Positions 1 through 8,344 of a stretch of DNA of 36,205 bases are shown here, piece after piece. How positions within the stretch are numbered: the first letter of the stretch is position 1; every line of letters begins with the position of its first letter. The DNA is from Bacteroides acidifaciens (GTDB lineage: Bacteria > Bacteroidota > Bacteroidia > Bacteroidales > Bacteroidaceae), in the NCBI RefSeq assembly GCF_024623065.1, contig NZ_JANJZR010000045.1, positions 1-36,205 on the forward strand. The letters are read 5' to 3'. The position numbers and the translations under genes were made by a program. The notes beneath the pieces are model-generated. The model was not told where the DNA came from. It searched no databases and saw only the letters and a program-made list of their open reading frames with translations.

Positions 1-19
1 TTTTCTTGCGGGCATTTTT

Positions 20-50
20 ATTTTATCGGCTGAAAAACAGCCGATAAAAT
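20..50. repeat. Perfect 13-bp inverted repeat (hairpin)
   Basis: The left arm (20-32, ATTTTATCGGCTG) and right arm (38-50) are perfect reverse complements around an AAAAA loop. No clear T-run follows on the + strand, so it is only a possible terminator for a gene left of the window. It lies immediately before the remnant of a truncated glycosyltransferase, so it could also mark a rearrangement junction. Confidence 0.6.
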
Positions 51-68
51 TGTCGTGGCGGAAAATAG

Positions 69-519
69 AATGATTACAATGTTTTCCACCTTGGATATGG
101 AATCATACACGAACCTGTATTGGAATTACTAAAATACAACATGCTACTTCACCCTAGTGTGATGATTAAAAAAGAATTTCTACTTAATCACCATATTGAA
201 TATCAAAATTACCCCTGTGTGGAAGATTATAAATTGTGGTTTGATATAGCCAAAGCTGGAGGAATATTATTTGTAGAACCACAAGAACTATTAATGTTTA
301 GAAGAAGCGATACGCAGGTCACCGTAACAAAAAAAAGAAGAAATGGCTTTAGGCTCAATACGTTTAAGAAAGGAAATTCTTCTCTATCTTCTCTCTGTAT
401 ATAATAATAAAACATTAAATAGCCTATTATCCGATTTCGAAAATTTAGAAAAGAATAAATGGATGTCTAACGAAGATATATTCCGCTTTTTTGTTAGCCT
501 ATTTAATAAGATATCATGA
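69..519 (+). pseudogene. Glycosyltransferase (family 2-like) C-terminal remnant, frameshifted
   Basis: The frame opens after a stop at 66-68 with no plausible start codon and reads a segment typical of the second half of bacterial family 2 glycosyltransferases (HPSVMI, then CVEDYKLWFDIAKAGG with the acidic E-D pair, then ELLMFRRSDTQVT). At the run of eight A bases (329-336) the frame is lost. Removing one A joins it to the frame of the ATG at 343, which continues as MALGSIRLRKEILLYLLS and ends with TGA at 517-519. The gene therefore lacks its 5' half, including the nucleotide-sugar-binding part, and carries a one-base insertion in a homopolymer. The fold assignment is by motif recognition only. 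The insertion could be a sequencing error, but the missing 5' end could not be. Confidence 0.6.
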
Positions 520-640
520 ATTATAATTTTAGCGGAGTATATTTATAACTTCTGTCACATTCTTCATAGCTACAGGATTTTATAACTACTAAAAAATAGC
601 ATTTTATCTATTTGGTTGAGCCGATTCTCTCACTTTTTCC

Positions 641-681
641 ACAAAAAAAATCCCAAAGCGGTTTGCAGCCTTGGGATTTAT
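641..681 (-). terminator. Rho-independent terminator of guaA
   Basis: Read on the minus strand, AAATCCCAA (679-671) pairs with TTGGGATTT (656-648) and is followed by a run of T (A-run 643-650 on +). It lies 19 nt downstream of the guaA stop codon. Confidence 0.85.
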
Positions 682-698
682 ATATCAAACAGGAACAA

Positions 699-2222
699 TT
701 ATTCCCACTCTATGGTTGCAGGCGGCTTGGAGCTGATATCATAGGTTACACGGTTCACTCCTTTCACCTTATTAATAATATCATTCGACACCTTACCCAT
801 AAATTCATAAGGCAAATGCGCCCAGTCAGCTGTCATAGCATCCGTAGATGTCACAGCACGCAAAGCAACGGCTCTTTCGTACGTACGCTCATCGCCCATT
901 ACACCGACAGACTGCACCGGCAACAAGATAACTCCTGCCTGCCATACTTTATCATACAATCCCCAGTCACGCAATCCCTGAATAAAGATATCATCGGCAT
1001 CCTGCAGAATACGTACTTTTTCAGGAGTAATATCACCCAGAATACGCACGGCCAACCCGGGTCCCGGGAACGGATGACGAGTAATCAGATGTTCGGGCAT
1101 ACCCAATTCGCGACCTACCCGGCGCACCTCATCCTTGAACAACAAACGAAGTGGTTCACATAACTTCAGGTTCATCTTTTCAGGAAGACCGCCTACATTA
1201 TGATGGCTCTTTATCACCGTACCCGTAATAGACAATGACTCGATGCAATCCGGATAAATGGTACCCTGTGCCAGCCATTTCACATCTTTGATCTTATGAG
1301 CTTCTACATCGAACACATCAATGAAACCCTTACCTATAATCTTACGCTTACGTTCCGGTTCAGTTACGCCAGCCAATTCATTGAAGAACTTCTCGCTGGC
1401 ATCTACGCCGATTACGTTCAAGCCAAGACATTCATAATCAGCCATCACATTCTTGAACTCATTCTTGCGTAGCATACCGTGATCTACAAAGATACAAGTC
1501 AAGTTTTTGCCAATAGCTTTGTTCAACAACACCGCAGCAACGGAAGAATCAACTCCACCGCTTAAACCAAGAACGACTTTATCATCACCCAACTGGGCTT
1601 TCAGTTCGGCAACTGTGCTCTCAATAAAAGAAGCCGGCGACCAGTCTTGCTTGCAACCGCAAACATCTACCACAAAGTTCTTCAAGATTTGAGTTCCGTC
1701 TTCACTATGGAACACTTCCGGATGGAACTGTACACCCCATACTTGCTCGCCTTCTATCTGATAGGCGGCAATCTCGACCTTATCCGTCGAAGCTATTTTC
1801 TTGAAATTATCCGGGATAGCAGTAATCGTATCGCCGTGGCTCATCCATACCTGCGAACAGTCGCGCACACCTTTAAACAGCACATTGTCTTTGCAAAAAG
1901 ACGCCAAGTGTGCACGTCCGTATTCACGTGTGCCGGCCGGTTCCACTTTTCCGCCATTGGTGTATGACATAAACTGTGCACCATAACAAATACCCAATAT
2001 CGGATATTTACCACGAATTTCACTCAAATCTACTTTGAAAGCATCTTTATCGTAAACCGAAAAAGGACTTCCGGAGAGAATGACTCCTTTAATAGTCGGG
2101 TCTTCTTTAGGAAATTTGTTATAAGGAACAATTTCACAATACGTATCCAATTCACGTACACGACGGCCTATAAGCTGTGTTGTCTGCGAACCGAAATCAA
2201 GAATTATTATTTTTTCCTGCAT
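699..2222 (-). CDS. guaA: GMP synthase (glutamine-hydrolysing)
   Basis: Converts XMP, ATP and glutamine to GMP in the cytoplasm, the last step of guanine nucleotide synthesis. The 507-aa protein has the usual two-part layout. The N-terminal class I glutamine amidotransferase (about residues 1-190) has the nucleophile motif GICYGAQ and the FHPEVFHSE His/Glu region. The ATP pyrophosphatase domain has the PP-loop [10 protein letters not shown] near residue 220, followed by the dimerisation domain with [12 protein letters not shown] and the terminal PPATIEWE typical of the family. The length is normal for the family. The ATG at 2222 is followed directly by the amidotransferase start ([13 protein letters not shown]), and a Bacteroides -7 box lies 33 nt upstream. 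It is a single-gene transcription unit with its own terminator. Confidence 0.97.
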   Translation of the reverse strand: MQEKIIILDFGSQTTQLIGRRVRELDTYCEIVPYNKFPKEDPTIKGVILSGSPFSVYDKDAFKVDLSEIRGKYPILGICYGAQFMSYTNGGKVEPAGTREYGRAHLASFCKDNVLFKGVRDCSQVWMSHGDTITAIPDNFKKIASTDKVEIAAYQIEGEQVWGVQFHPEVFHSEDGTQILKNFVVDVCGCKQDWSPASFIESTVAELKAQLGDDKVVLGLSGGVDSSVAAVLLNKAIGKNLTCIFVDHGMLRKNEFKNVMADYECLGLNVIGVDASEKFFNELAGVTEPERKRKIIGKGFIDVFDVEAHKIKDVKWLAQGTIYPDCIESLSITGTVIKSHHNVGGLPEKMNLKLCEPLRLLFKDEVRRVGRELGMPEHLITRHPFPGPGLAVRILGDITPEKVRILQDADDIFIQGLRDWGLYDKVWQAGVILLPVQSVGVMGDERTYERAVALRAVTSTDAMTADWAHLPYEFMGKVSNDIINKVKGVNRVTYDISSKPPATIEWE

Positions 2223-2254
2223 ATCAATTGGTTGGATTTTGAATAAATGATGTG

Positions 2255-2262
2255 CAAAAGTA
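2255..2262 (-). promoter_or_regulatory. Bacteroides -7 promoter box for guaA
   Basis: The minus strand reads TACTTTTG, a perfect match to the Bacteroides vegetative -7 consensus TAnnTTTG, 32 nt before the guaA start. I see no good TTTG at the -33 spacing, so this rests on the -7 element alone. Confidence 0.5.
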
Positions 2263-2810
2263 GGAAAAAGTCAGCAAAGAGATAGAAGAATAGGCATAAA
2301 AATCTACTATTAAATCTTTTTTTGGCTGATAAGTAGGTTAGACCGTCACACATGAAGTTGAAAGATTCTACACCACTTTCTTATGCAGTCGGCATAAATG
2401 GTTTACCAATATCCGGATTAATCTGAAAAAACGGATTGGAGTAAAATACTCTCTCATATAATATGAAAGAGAGTATCTTATTCATTTCTGTACCGATATA
2501 TAAACCTGCTTTTAGAGATACGCTTGTCCAAATCCTATAAGACATATTTCTTAAATGAAAAAAGCCGTGGCGGTTACCCTACAAAAACAATCAAATATTT
2601 CATTAATTCAAAATTAAACATTAATTTTGCCGCGTTTCCTACGCCGAAAACCTTGCTCGACAAGGTGGATAGGGAGGGAAACGGACATATTAAAGAAAAG
2701 ACGTTTATTTGGCGTTTTGTTCAGGCAACTCAAAACTTCGCGGTTTTATATAAATTCTGTCTAAACAAAGCAACGATAGATGTCCGTGGGGTATGTTATT
2801 TTCTTCTTAC

Positions 2811-2951
2811 CACTTTTCTCTCTTCGCGTGAAGAAAGAGAAGTGTGCTAGGAGTATACATATCGGCGTGGGCTTCTGCGTTGCTCGTTCAACAGAATTGG
2901 GCAATGCGAAGGCCTTGAGTTGCGGGACGAGTGACAGGTACAGATTCCCGC
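2811..2951. repeat. Three consecutive hairpins in intergenic DNA
   Basis: Hairpin 1: CACTTTTCTCTCTTC (2811-2825) against GAAGAAAGAGAAGTG (2830-2844), 13 of 15 positions paired around GCGT. Hairpin 2: GGCTTCTGCGTTGC (2870-2883) against GCAATGCGAAGGCC (2901-2914), imperfect. Hairpin 3: GCGGGA (2922-2927) against TCCCGC (2946-2951). Dense, GC-richer folding in an otherwise AT-rich spacer suggests a repeated intergenic element or a structured RNA or leader rather than coding DNA. Confidence 0.45.
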
Positions 2952-3065
2952 GCTTTCTTTATATGCCCACACTTAATCATTTACTAAAATGTCAACTCAG
3001 GGGAATCGATTGACTGATTGAATACTATGGGATTTTTAATCAGTGGAAAGAAAGAAGTTTCCAAA

Positions 3066-3989
3066 ATGTCTGACAAAGAGAAGATTAGCCTCCTCAAATC
3101 TTTACAAACAAATTTAGAAGAAGAAGGATGCTGGACAGCAGAATGGTTGTCCGAACAGAACATCACACTCCCCAAATGCGGTGAAGAAGAGGAAGAAGAA
3201 AGACAGCTGGCCGAAACGCACAAGAAGTTGACCGACACCATCGCCGAACTGGAGAAACAGGAAAAGGAAAAGGAGGCTTTGGACAGAGAATATCAGGAAC
3301 TGTCTGCCAAACTAAAAGAGATCCGGCAAAACATTGCCGAAGGAGAAAAAGAGCTGCAAGAAGAGAAAAAGACAGTCACTCCTTCCACTACCACACCTCT
3401 TGATTTGAACGAACTGAAAAATGAGTTGCAAAGCAACCTTACACAAATTCTGGAAACCTTATCAGGCAAGATCGAACACGAGAACCACGAACTGACGCGC
3501 ATACTGGATAAGGTAGAAGACAAACTGATGCGCAAGGAAGCCGACTTACAAGGATTCCAAGAAGACTCATATTTGAAGGCTACCGCTCCTTTCTTAAAAC
3601 AATTCATCCACTTGGGCGATATGATGCGCAAAGTAGTAGAAGAGAATCCGACAGATACGGAAACTTCAGCCCCCTATCTCTTAAAGCAGTTTGAACAATT
3701 GATAGATAGTATAGACTTCATCTTAAGAGACTTCTCCGTAGAGGTGTTCCGACACGATGAAGAGGATACACGCTTCGACCCGCACACCCAGCAATCATTC
3801 GATTACCTTACCGATGACATCACGCTCGACAAAAAGATCCGTCGGACAATAAACCCCGGTTATATTTGGACGTTACCCTACATTTTAAGAGCCAAAGCCA
3901 ATGGAGAAGCACATCCGTTGAAAGAATACCGCATGATATTCCGCCGCGAGCAAGTGGAATGCTACAAATACATGGATAAAAAACAATAA
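3066..3989 (+). CDS. GrpE-like nucleotide exchange factor (divergent), operon gene 1
   Basis: Predicted partner of the Hsp70 encoded 13 nt downstream. From the ATG at 3066 it is 307 aa. Residues about 35-160 are strongly charged and heptad-like (a Glu run, then repeated Lys/Glu), predicting a long coiled coil as in GrpE. The C-terminal third has a four-helix-like segment followed by RFDPHTQQSFDYLTDD and NPGYIW, which recalls the GrpE beta domain (FDP..H.AV, then V..GY). It is much longer and more divergent than housekeeping GrpE (about 190 aa), so it is probably a dedicated paralogue. An in-frame ATG at 3027 would add 13 residues; I chose 3066 because it follows an A-rich stretch. The GrpE assignment is by weak motif similarity plus context. 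No signal peptide, so cytoplasmic. Confidence 0.6.
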   Translation: MSDKEKISLLKSLQTNLEEEGCWTAEWLSEQNITLPKCGEEEEEERQLAETHKKLTDTIAELEKQEKEKEALDREYQELSAKLKEIRQNIAEGEKELQEEKKTVTPSTTTPLDLNELKNELQSNLTQILETLSGKIEHENHELTRILDKVEDKLMRKEADLQGFQEDSYLKATAPFLKQFIHLGDMMRKVVEENPTDTETSAPYLLKQFEQLIDSIDFILRDFSVEVFRHDEEDTRFDPHTQQSFDYLTDDITLDKKIRRTINPGYIWTLPYILRAKANGEAHPLKEYRMIFRREQVECYKYMDKKQ

Positions 3990-4002
3990 AAAATACAACA
4001 AC

Positions 4003-5475
4003 ATGGAAGAATTTTACGGAATAGACTTGGGAACCACCAACTCTTGTATTGCAATCATCGATGAAGAAGACTCGGTAACGGTAGTCACCAACGAAGAAGG
4101 ACAACTGACCACTCCTTCTGTAGTGGCTTATGACGAAGACGGCTCTCCATACGTGGGAACAGCCGCCAAATCCAATATGGCAAACGATCCGGAACGCACG
4201 GTTTCCTTCATCAAACGAGAGATGTCTAACGATAATTACAAACGGAGAATAGGAAACATCGATATCAATCCTATAGACGTTTCCGCCGAAATCCTTAAAA
4301 AGCTAGTGAGAGACGCCAATCAAAAACGGCAAGACGAAGAAGGAAAAGACCCGATACATAAAGTAGTAATCACCGTACCGGCCTACTTCGGAAACGCGGA
4401 ACGGACACGTACCATGGAAGCCGGCAAACGTGCCGGATTGGAAGTCATCTCCTTAATCAACGAACCTACAGCGGCAGCCTTGTCCTTCGGTATCAAGAAC
4501 AGGCAGAACCGCACAATCCTGGTATATGATTTGGGCGGTGGTACGTTTGACGTCAGCATCATGAAAATACAAAATGGAGTGATGGACACTTTAGCCACCA
4601 ACGGAAATCACCAATTGGGCGGTGTGGACTGGGACGAGCAAATAGTCGACTATGTCCTGCAAAAAGAAAACTTCAACACTACATGCAAAGAGTTGAAAGA
4701 ACACGATATGGCCAACTACGGCTCCTTGATCATAGGCGCAGAAGAGGCTAAGAAAATCCTGTCCACTCCCAGCCGGGAAAAAACAACCCTTCGCTACAAC
4801 TACAAGGGAATACACAACACAGAAATCACCCGAAGCGAATTTGAGGAACTCACCATCGAACTGATGAAGATGACCGACCAGCTTATCGATACCACCATGG
4901 AAATGGCGGGCAATCCTAAACTGGACGATGTGTTACTTGTAGGCGGTTCCTCACGCATGCCCATGGTAAAGGCATTTATTGAAAAGAAATTCGGAATCAC
5001 TCCCCGTATATTTGAGCCCGACCTCGCCGTGGCCAAAGGAGCAGCTTTGTATGCGGCACAAGAAGAAAAAGGATACACCGAAGTCGGCATACAATTGGGC
5101 AACGACAAAGGCTCGGCCTCTTATGGTGTGGCAGCCTATGTCAACGGAAAAGAAATGGTATGCAACTTGATTCTGATGAGCGACAATCTGTGTGTAGAGA
5201 AAACCTTCGATGAATTTTCTACTTTGAACGATGGACAAACATCCGTAAGAGTAGCTCTCTACGAGAACCGTGTCAATAAAAGTCTTTGCGAAGTACCCAT
5301 GTCCATACTACTACAAGATGGCGATGTGACATGGGGATATCCCGTTCCTAAAGGAACACCTTTAAAGTATGTCGTGAACAGAGGAAAAGATGGCATCATC
5401 AAGGTACATTGTGAAATAGAAGGCAAAACAGCTGATTTTGTTATCAACACCAAAGGTGTATCACTAAACCGATAA
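4003..5475 (+). CDS. Short Hsp70/DnaK-like chaperone without lid domain, operon gene 2
   Basis: 490-aa Hsp70. The nucleotide-binding domain (about 1-365) is intact. Phosphate-1 motif GIDLGTTNS is at residues 6-14, then VVITVPAYFGNAERTRTMEAG and INEPTAAAL, phosphate-2 motif VYDLGGGTFDVSI around residue 176, and adenosine motif VLLVGGSSRMPMV at about 310. Catalytic ATPase function is therefore expected. After the ATPase domain the usual hydrophobic linker (DVLLLDVTPLSLG in DnaK) is not recognisable. Only about 125 residues follow, a beta-rich stretch that could be a reduced substrate-binding beta domain, and the alpha-helical lid is absent (normal DnaK is about 640 aa). It sits between a GrpE-like gene (13-nt gap) and a membrane protein gene (7-nt gap). 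No J-domain protein is encoded in the operon. Cytoplasmic by lack of a signal. Confidence 0.85.
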   Translation: MEEFYGIDLGTTNSCIAIIDEEDSVTVVTNEEGQLTTPSVVAYDEDGSPYVGTAAKSNMANDPERTVSFIKREMSNDNYKRRIGNIDINPIDVSAEILKKLVRDANQKRQDEEGKDPIHKVVITVPAYFGNAERTRTMEAGKRAGLEVISLINEPTAAALSFGIKNRQNRTILVYDLGGGTFDVSIMKIQNGVMDTLATNGNHQLGGVDWDEQIVDYVLQKENFNTTCKELKEHDMANYGSLIIGAEEAKKILSTPSREKTTLRYNYKGIHNTEITRSEFEELTIELMKMTDQLIDTTMEMAGNPKLDDVLLVGGSSRMPMVKAFIEKKFGITPRIFEPDLAVAKGAALYAAQEEKGYTEVGIQLGNDKGSASYGVAAYVNGKEMVCNLILMSDNLCVEKTFDEFSTLNDGQTSVRVALYENRVNKSLCEVPMSILLQDGDVTWGYPVPKGTPLKYVVNRGKDGIIKVHCEIEGKTADFVINTKGVSLNR

Positions 5476-5482
5476 ATAAGAA

Positions 5483-7795
5483 ATGGTTACTCCTGTATTT
5501 GAAAACAAAGTAAAAGAATGGGAACGCAAAAGATTGGAGGTGCGCAAAGGCATCTCCGATCCCCATTACAATGAACAAGAAAGCTATTTCACCGAATTGG
5601 AACAAATGGCTTTCAGCAGTCCGGTCAAAAAGAAAGAGATGAACGAGCGTATCGTGCAACTACGTGAGTTTGCCTTAGGAATAGCCGGAATCAAGCCGGA
5701 TCTGTCCGCCGCACTTAACTCTTTTCTGACATTGAGCGAAACGCTATTCGGAAATCCCGATTTCAAATCGGTAGCCATCAAAGAGAAGCTGGCGGCAGAC
5801 CTGTTGTCATCGCCAGAAAAAGAAAAACCGCGTCCTCAACCCAAAGACAACGGAAAAACCATCGTAGAAATGGACACCATAGCATGGGACAATGCCACGT
5901 CCAAACTGTGGACCGGCAACATCTGGGCCTACGATTCTGTGGCAAACGACTTCCTCATAGTGTTATTCAATATGATAAACGCAGAAAAAAGTGTTCCTTC
6001 TGCTGAAATTAAAAGACTGATTACCTTTGCCAATCAAATCAGTGGTAAAGAGGCGCAACTAGCTGCCGATGTACAGAAATTCGCAGCATTGTCCGACAAA
6101 TACTTCAGCAATGGAAAGATGGATCTTTTCCAAAGGACACTTGCCAACAAAGGAATCCTTGATAAATGGATAGAAACTTACAATTCATTTATCAAGAAAA
6201 TAAAAGAAGAAGGAGAAAACAAAAGAAGAGAAGAAGACAGGAGAAAAGAGGAAGAAGAAAGAAACAAAAGAGAAAAGGAAGAACCTAGAACCAAAGGAAA
6301 AGAACGAAAGAAAGAGAAAAACTCGCACGGTTGCTTATGGTTCCTATTCCTCATCGGAATATTTTGGGCCGGTTATCAATTCTGGTATAAAGACTACAAA
6401 CGGGACAAAAACGCCCCGCGGAGCTATGTATACGCTACCAATCTTTTTTTACGTTCTTCCGCCATAGCAGATGTAGAATACAACCGGATAACCACCATCC
6501 CATACGGTTCGGAACTGATTACCTATTCCAATGAAAACGGATGGGCTCATGTCAAGGCAGACGGGAAAAAAGGTTATGTCGCTTCTGACTATTTGTTGAA
6601 CTCAGAAGAATTTCATTTACTGAATGGTGTCTGGGGAAATGAAGATGCCAAAGATGCCGTATCCACAGCCAAATGCAGACTGGCTATATTAAATTATTTA
6701 AAGAACAATGGTATAAAGACAGGAAGTACAGCTTGGCAACTATACGCTAAGCCCAAAGAAATAAAACCGAACAGTGTCTTGTATCCTCGTTTGAACGATG
6801 GTTATGACAACTTCACCGAATTTGCATTCATATTGAAGGACAATCAAACCGGAAACAGGAGACTCGCTTTGTATTCCTTTGAAGAGGATGAGACACCCGT
6901 GTTCCGCTATACGGAAGACGCACCAGTCAAAGGTGACATCAAGTCCATCACTTACAACAAATGGAATAATAAGTATAAAGTAACTTATTCGAATCAAGAA
7001 TCCGGCACTCCGCCAAAGACAAAGAAAGAACCCGTGAAAGAGACACAACCTGTTTCTTCCAACAAGTTGACGGTGCTTTCCACTGTTTTCGCCAACATGG
7101 ATGACAATGGAGACATCTCAAGTGAATATGGTCAGCAGCTTTATTCCGACATGCAATATTTAATCGGTAAAGTTTCTTACAGAAGACAATCAGCCACTCC
7201 GGAAACGGTTACATTAAAAGTTAAAATCATAAGCCCGAACGGTACGGTTGCCAAAGGCAAAGTATCACCGGCAGGGTATACCTTTGAACAAAAGATTACC
7301 TTATCGGAAAAAGAAGGCACTTTTGAAACGACCGGATGGGGAAGCAGCGGAGGAAAATCATATCTACCGGGAACATACCACTATGAAATCTGGATGGATG
7401 GAGCCAAACTATACACTAAATCCATAAACATCAAAGAAAAGAAAAAAGAAGAAGAAAACACAAATCTTTCTGACGACCACATATATGATGCTGCCGAACA
7501 GATGCCGGAATTCCCTAATGGTGGAATGGCAGGAGTAATGCAATATTTGAGTAGAAATATCAAATATCCGGCTATCGCACAGGAAAATGGAACTCAAGGG
7601 CGTGTGATCGTGCAATTTGTAGTTAACAAAGACGGTAGTATCACGGATGTAAAAGTAGTAAGAGGTGCCGATCCATACTTGGACAAAGAAGCCATACGTG
7701 TAGTTACAAATATGCCCAAATGGACACCCGGAAAAACAGGCGGGAAAGCTATACGTGTGAAATACACCCTGCCTATTACTTTCAAACTTACTTAG
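5483..7795 (+). CDS. Membrane-spanning protein: cytosolic helical domain, TM, SH3 domain, TonB C-terminal domain; operon gene 3
   Basis: 770 aa with an unusual arrangement. Residues 1-235 are helical and cytoplasmic with no recognised family. Residues 240-290 form an extremely charged Lys/Glu/Arg coiled coil. One transmembrane segment lies at about 293-312 (CLWFLFLIGIFWAGYQFW). Next comes a bacterial SH3 (SH3b) domain at about 322-375 (NLFLRSS...YGSELI...GWAHVKADGKKGYVASDYLL), then an uncharacterised region to about 520 and a beta-rich domain at about 540-655. The C-terminus (about 670-770) matches the TonB C-terminal fold: MPEFPNGGMAGVMQYLSRNI, YPAIAQENGTQGRVIVQF, and KWTPGKTGGKAIRVKYTLP. 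SH3b domains typically bind peptidoglycan, so the C-terminal half is probably periplasmic and the N-terminal half faces the Hsp70/GrpE pair. It is contiguous with the next gene (stop TAG immediately followed by ATG). Confidence 0.8.
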   Translation: MVTPVFENKVKEWERKRLEVRKGISDPHYNEQESYFTELEQMAFSSPVKKKEMNERIVQLREFALGIAGIKPDLSAALNSFLTLSETLFGNPDFKSVAIKEKLAADLLSSPEKEKPRPQPKDNGKTIVEMDTIAWDNATSKLWTGNIWAYDSVANDFLIVLFNMINAEKSVPSAEIKRLITFANQISGKEAQLAADVQKFAALSDKYFSNGKMDLFQRTLANKGILDKWIETYNSFIKKIKEEGENKRREEDRRKEEEERNKREKEEPRTKGKERKKEKNSHGCLWFLFLIGIFWAGYQFWYKDYKRDKNAPRSYVYATNLFLRSSAIADVEYNRITTIPYGSELITYSNENGWAHVKADGKKGYVASDYLLNSEEFHLLNGVWGNEDAKDAVSTAKCRLAILNYLKNNGIKTGSTAWQLYAKPKEIKPNSVLYPRLNDGYDNFTEFAFILKDNQTGNRRLALYSFEEDETPVFRYTEDAPVKGDIKSITYNKWNNKYKVTYSNQESGTPPKTKKEPVKETQPVSSNKLTVLSTVFANMDDNGDISSEYGQQLYSDMQYLIGKVSYRRQSATPETVTLKVKIISPNGTVAKGKVSPAGYTFEQKITLSEKEGTFETTGWGSSGGKSYLPGTYHYEIWMDGAKLYTKSINIKEKKKEEENTNLSDDHIYDAAEQMPEFPNGGMAGVMQYLSRNIKYPAIAQENGTQGRVIVQFVVNKDGSITDVKVVRGADPYLDKEAIRVVTNMPKWTPGKTGGKAIRVKYTLPITFKLT

Positions 7796-8332
7796 ATGAG
7801 AAAAACAACGAAATTATTAGGGTGCTTCATATTAGGTGCCGTAGCAGCATGGTTTGCTTATAAGTGTTATTTCGATAACACATTGCAGAACATACAAAAC
7901 GCCAATCTCCTGCTTATATCCAAGCAGGAGATGAAGCTAAGATTGATTGATTATAAAGGAAGGGAATTGTTTGCCGCCCATATCGCTTGTGGATTAAACT
8001 ATGGAAACAAACAAAAACCGGGAGACATGAAAACACCCGAAGGAGTCTTTTCCATTTGCGACATTCAAAATTCACAGAAATGGACACACGACTTCCACGA
8101 TGGAAAAGGAGAAATAAAAGGGGCATACGGTCCCTTCTTCATCCGCCTGGCTACTCCCGGACATAAAGGCATAGGCATTCACGGCACGCATGATTCTCTT
8201 TCCATTGGCACAAGAGCGACCGAAGGTTGCATCCGTTTAAAGAATGAAGATTTGGAAAGACTGGTGCCCATGCTGAACGTGCCGATGACCGTAGTAATAA
8301 CCCCTTCCGCACAAGATGAAATAAACAACTAA
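7796..8332 (+). CDS. L,D-transpeptidase (YkuD family), operon gene 4
   Basis: 178 aa. An N-terminal hydrophobic segment (about residues 6-24) serves as a signal anchor. The YkuD catalytic motif is complete: H129 in GIHGTHDSLSIG, and C145 with R147 in ATEGCIRLKNEDL. Upstream signatures (PGDMKTPEGVFSI and AYGPFFIRL) are typical of the family. Such enzymes form 3-3 peptidoglycan crosslinks or attach proteins to stem peptides in the periplasm; which reaction applies here cannot be read from the sequence. Its start codon directly follows the stop of the SH3/TonB-C gene, implying translational coupling and a shared role at the cell wall. The protein is compact, with no separate peptidoglycan-binding domain; the SH3 domains of the neighbouring proteins may supply that function. 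Confidence 0.9.
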   Translation: MRKTTKLLGCFILGAVAAWFAYKCYFDNTLQNIQNANLLLISKQEMKLRLIDYKGRELFAAHIACGLNYGNKQKPGDMKTPEGVFSICDIQNSQKWTHDFHDGKGEIKGAYGPFFIRLATPGHKGIGIHGTHDSLSIGTRATEGCIRLKNEDLERLVPMLNVPMTVVITPSAQDEINN

Positions 8333-8344
8333 AATCCAAAGCCT

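Larger units (their letters stand above)
2223..3065. other. Long intergenic region with no convincing gene
   Basis: Over 800 bases separate guaA from the chaperone operon. Open frames here (for example 2524-2850, TTG start) lack a credible start, and their translation resembles no family I know. The stretch contains several inverted repeats: 2446-2454 with 2468-2476 (ATACTCTCT), and the hairpin cluster at 2811-2951, which is listed separately. The 5' end should hold the guaA promoter, and the 3' end the promoter of the five-gene operon, for which I found no TAnnTTTG match. Confidence 0.6.

Noticed and set aside
612..1163. 183-residue open frame on the + strand
   Set aside because: Antisense to guaA and spans its terminator; no motif.
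2524..2850. 108-residue open frame in the intergenic region
   Set aside because: TTG start without a supporting upstream region; part of it coincides with a strong hairpin. More likely non-coding repeat sequence.
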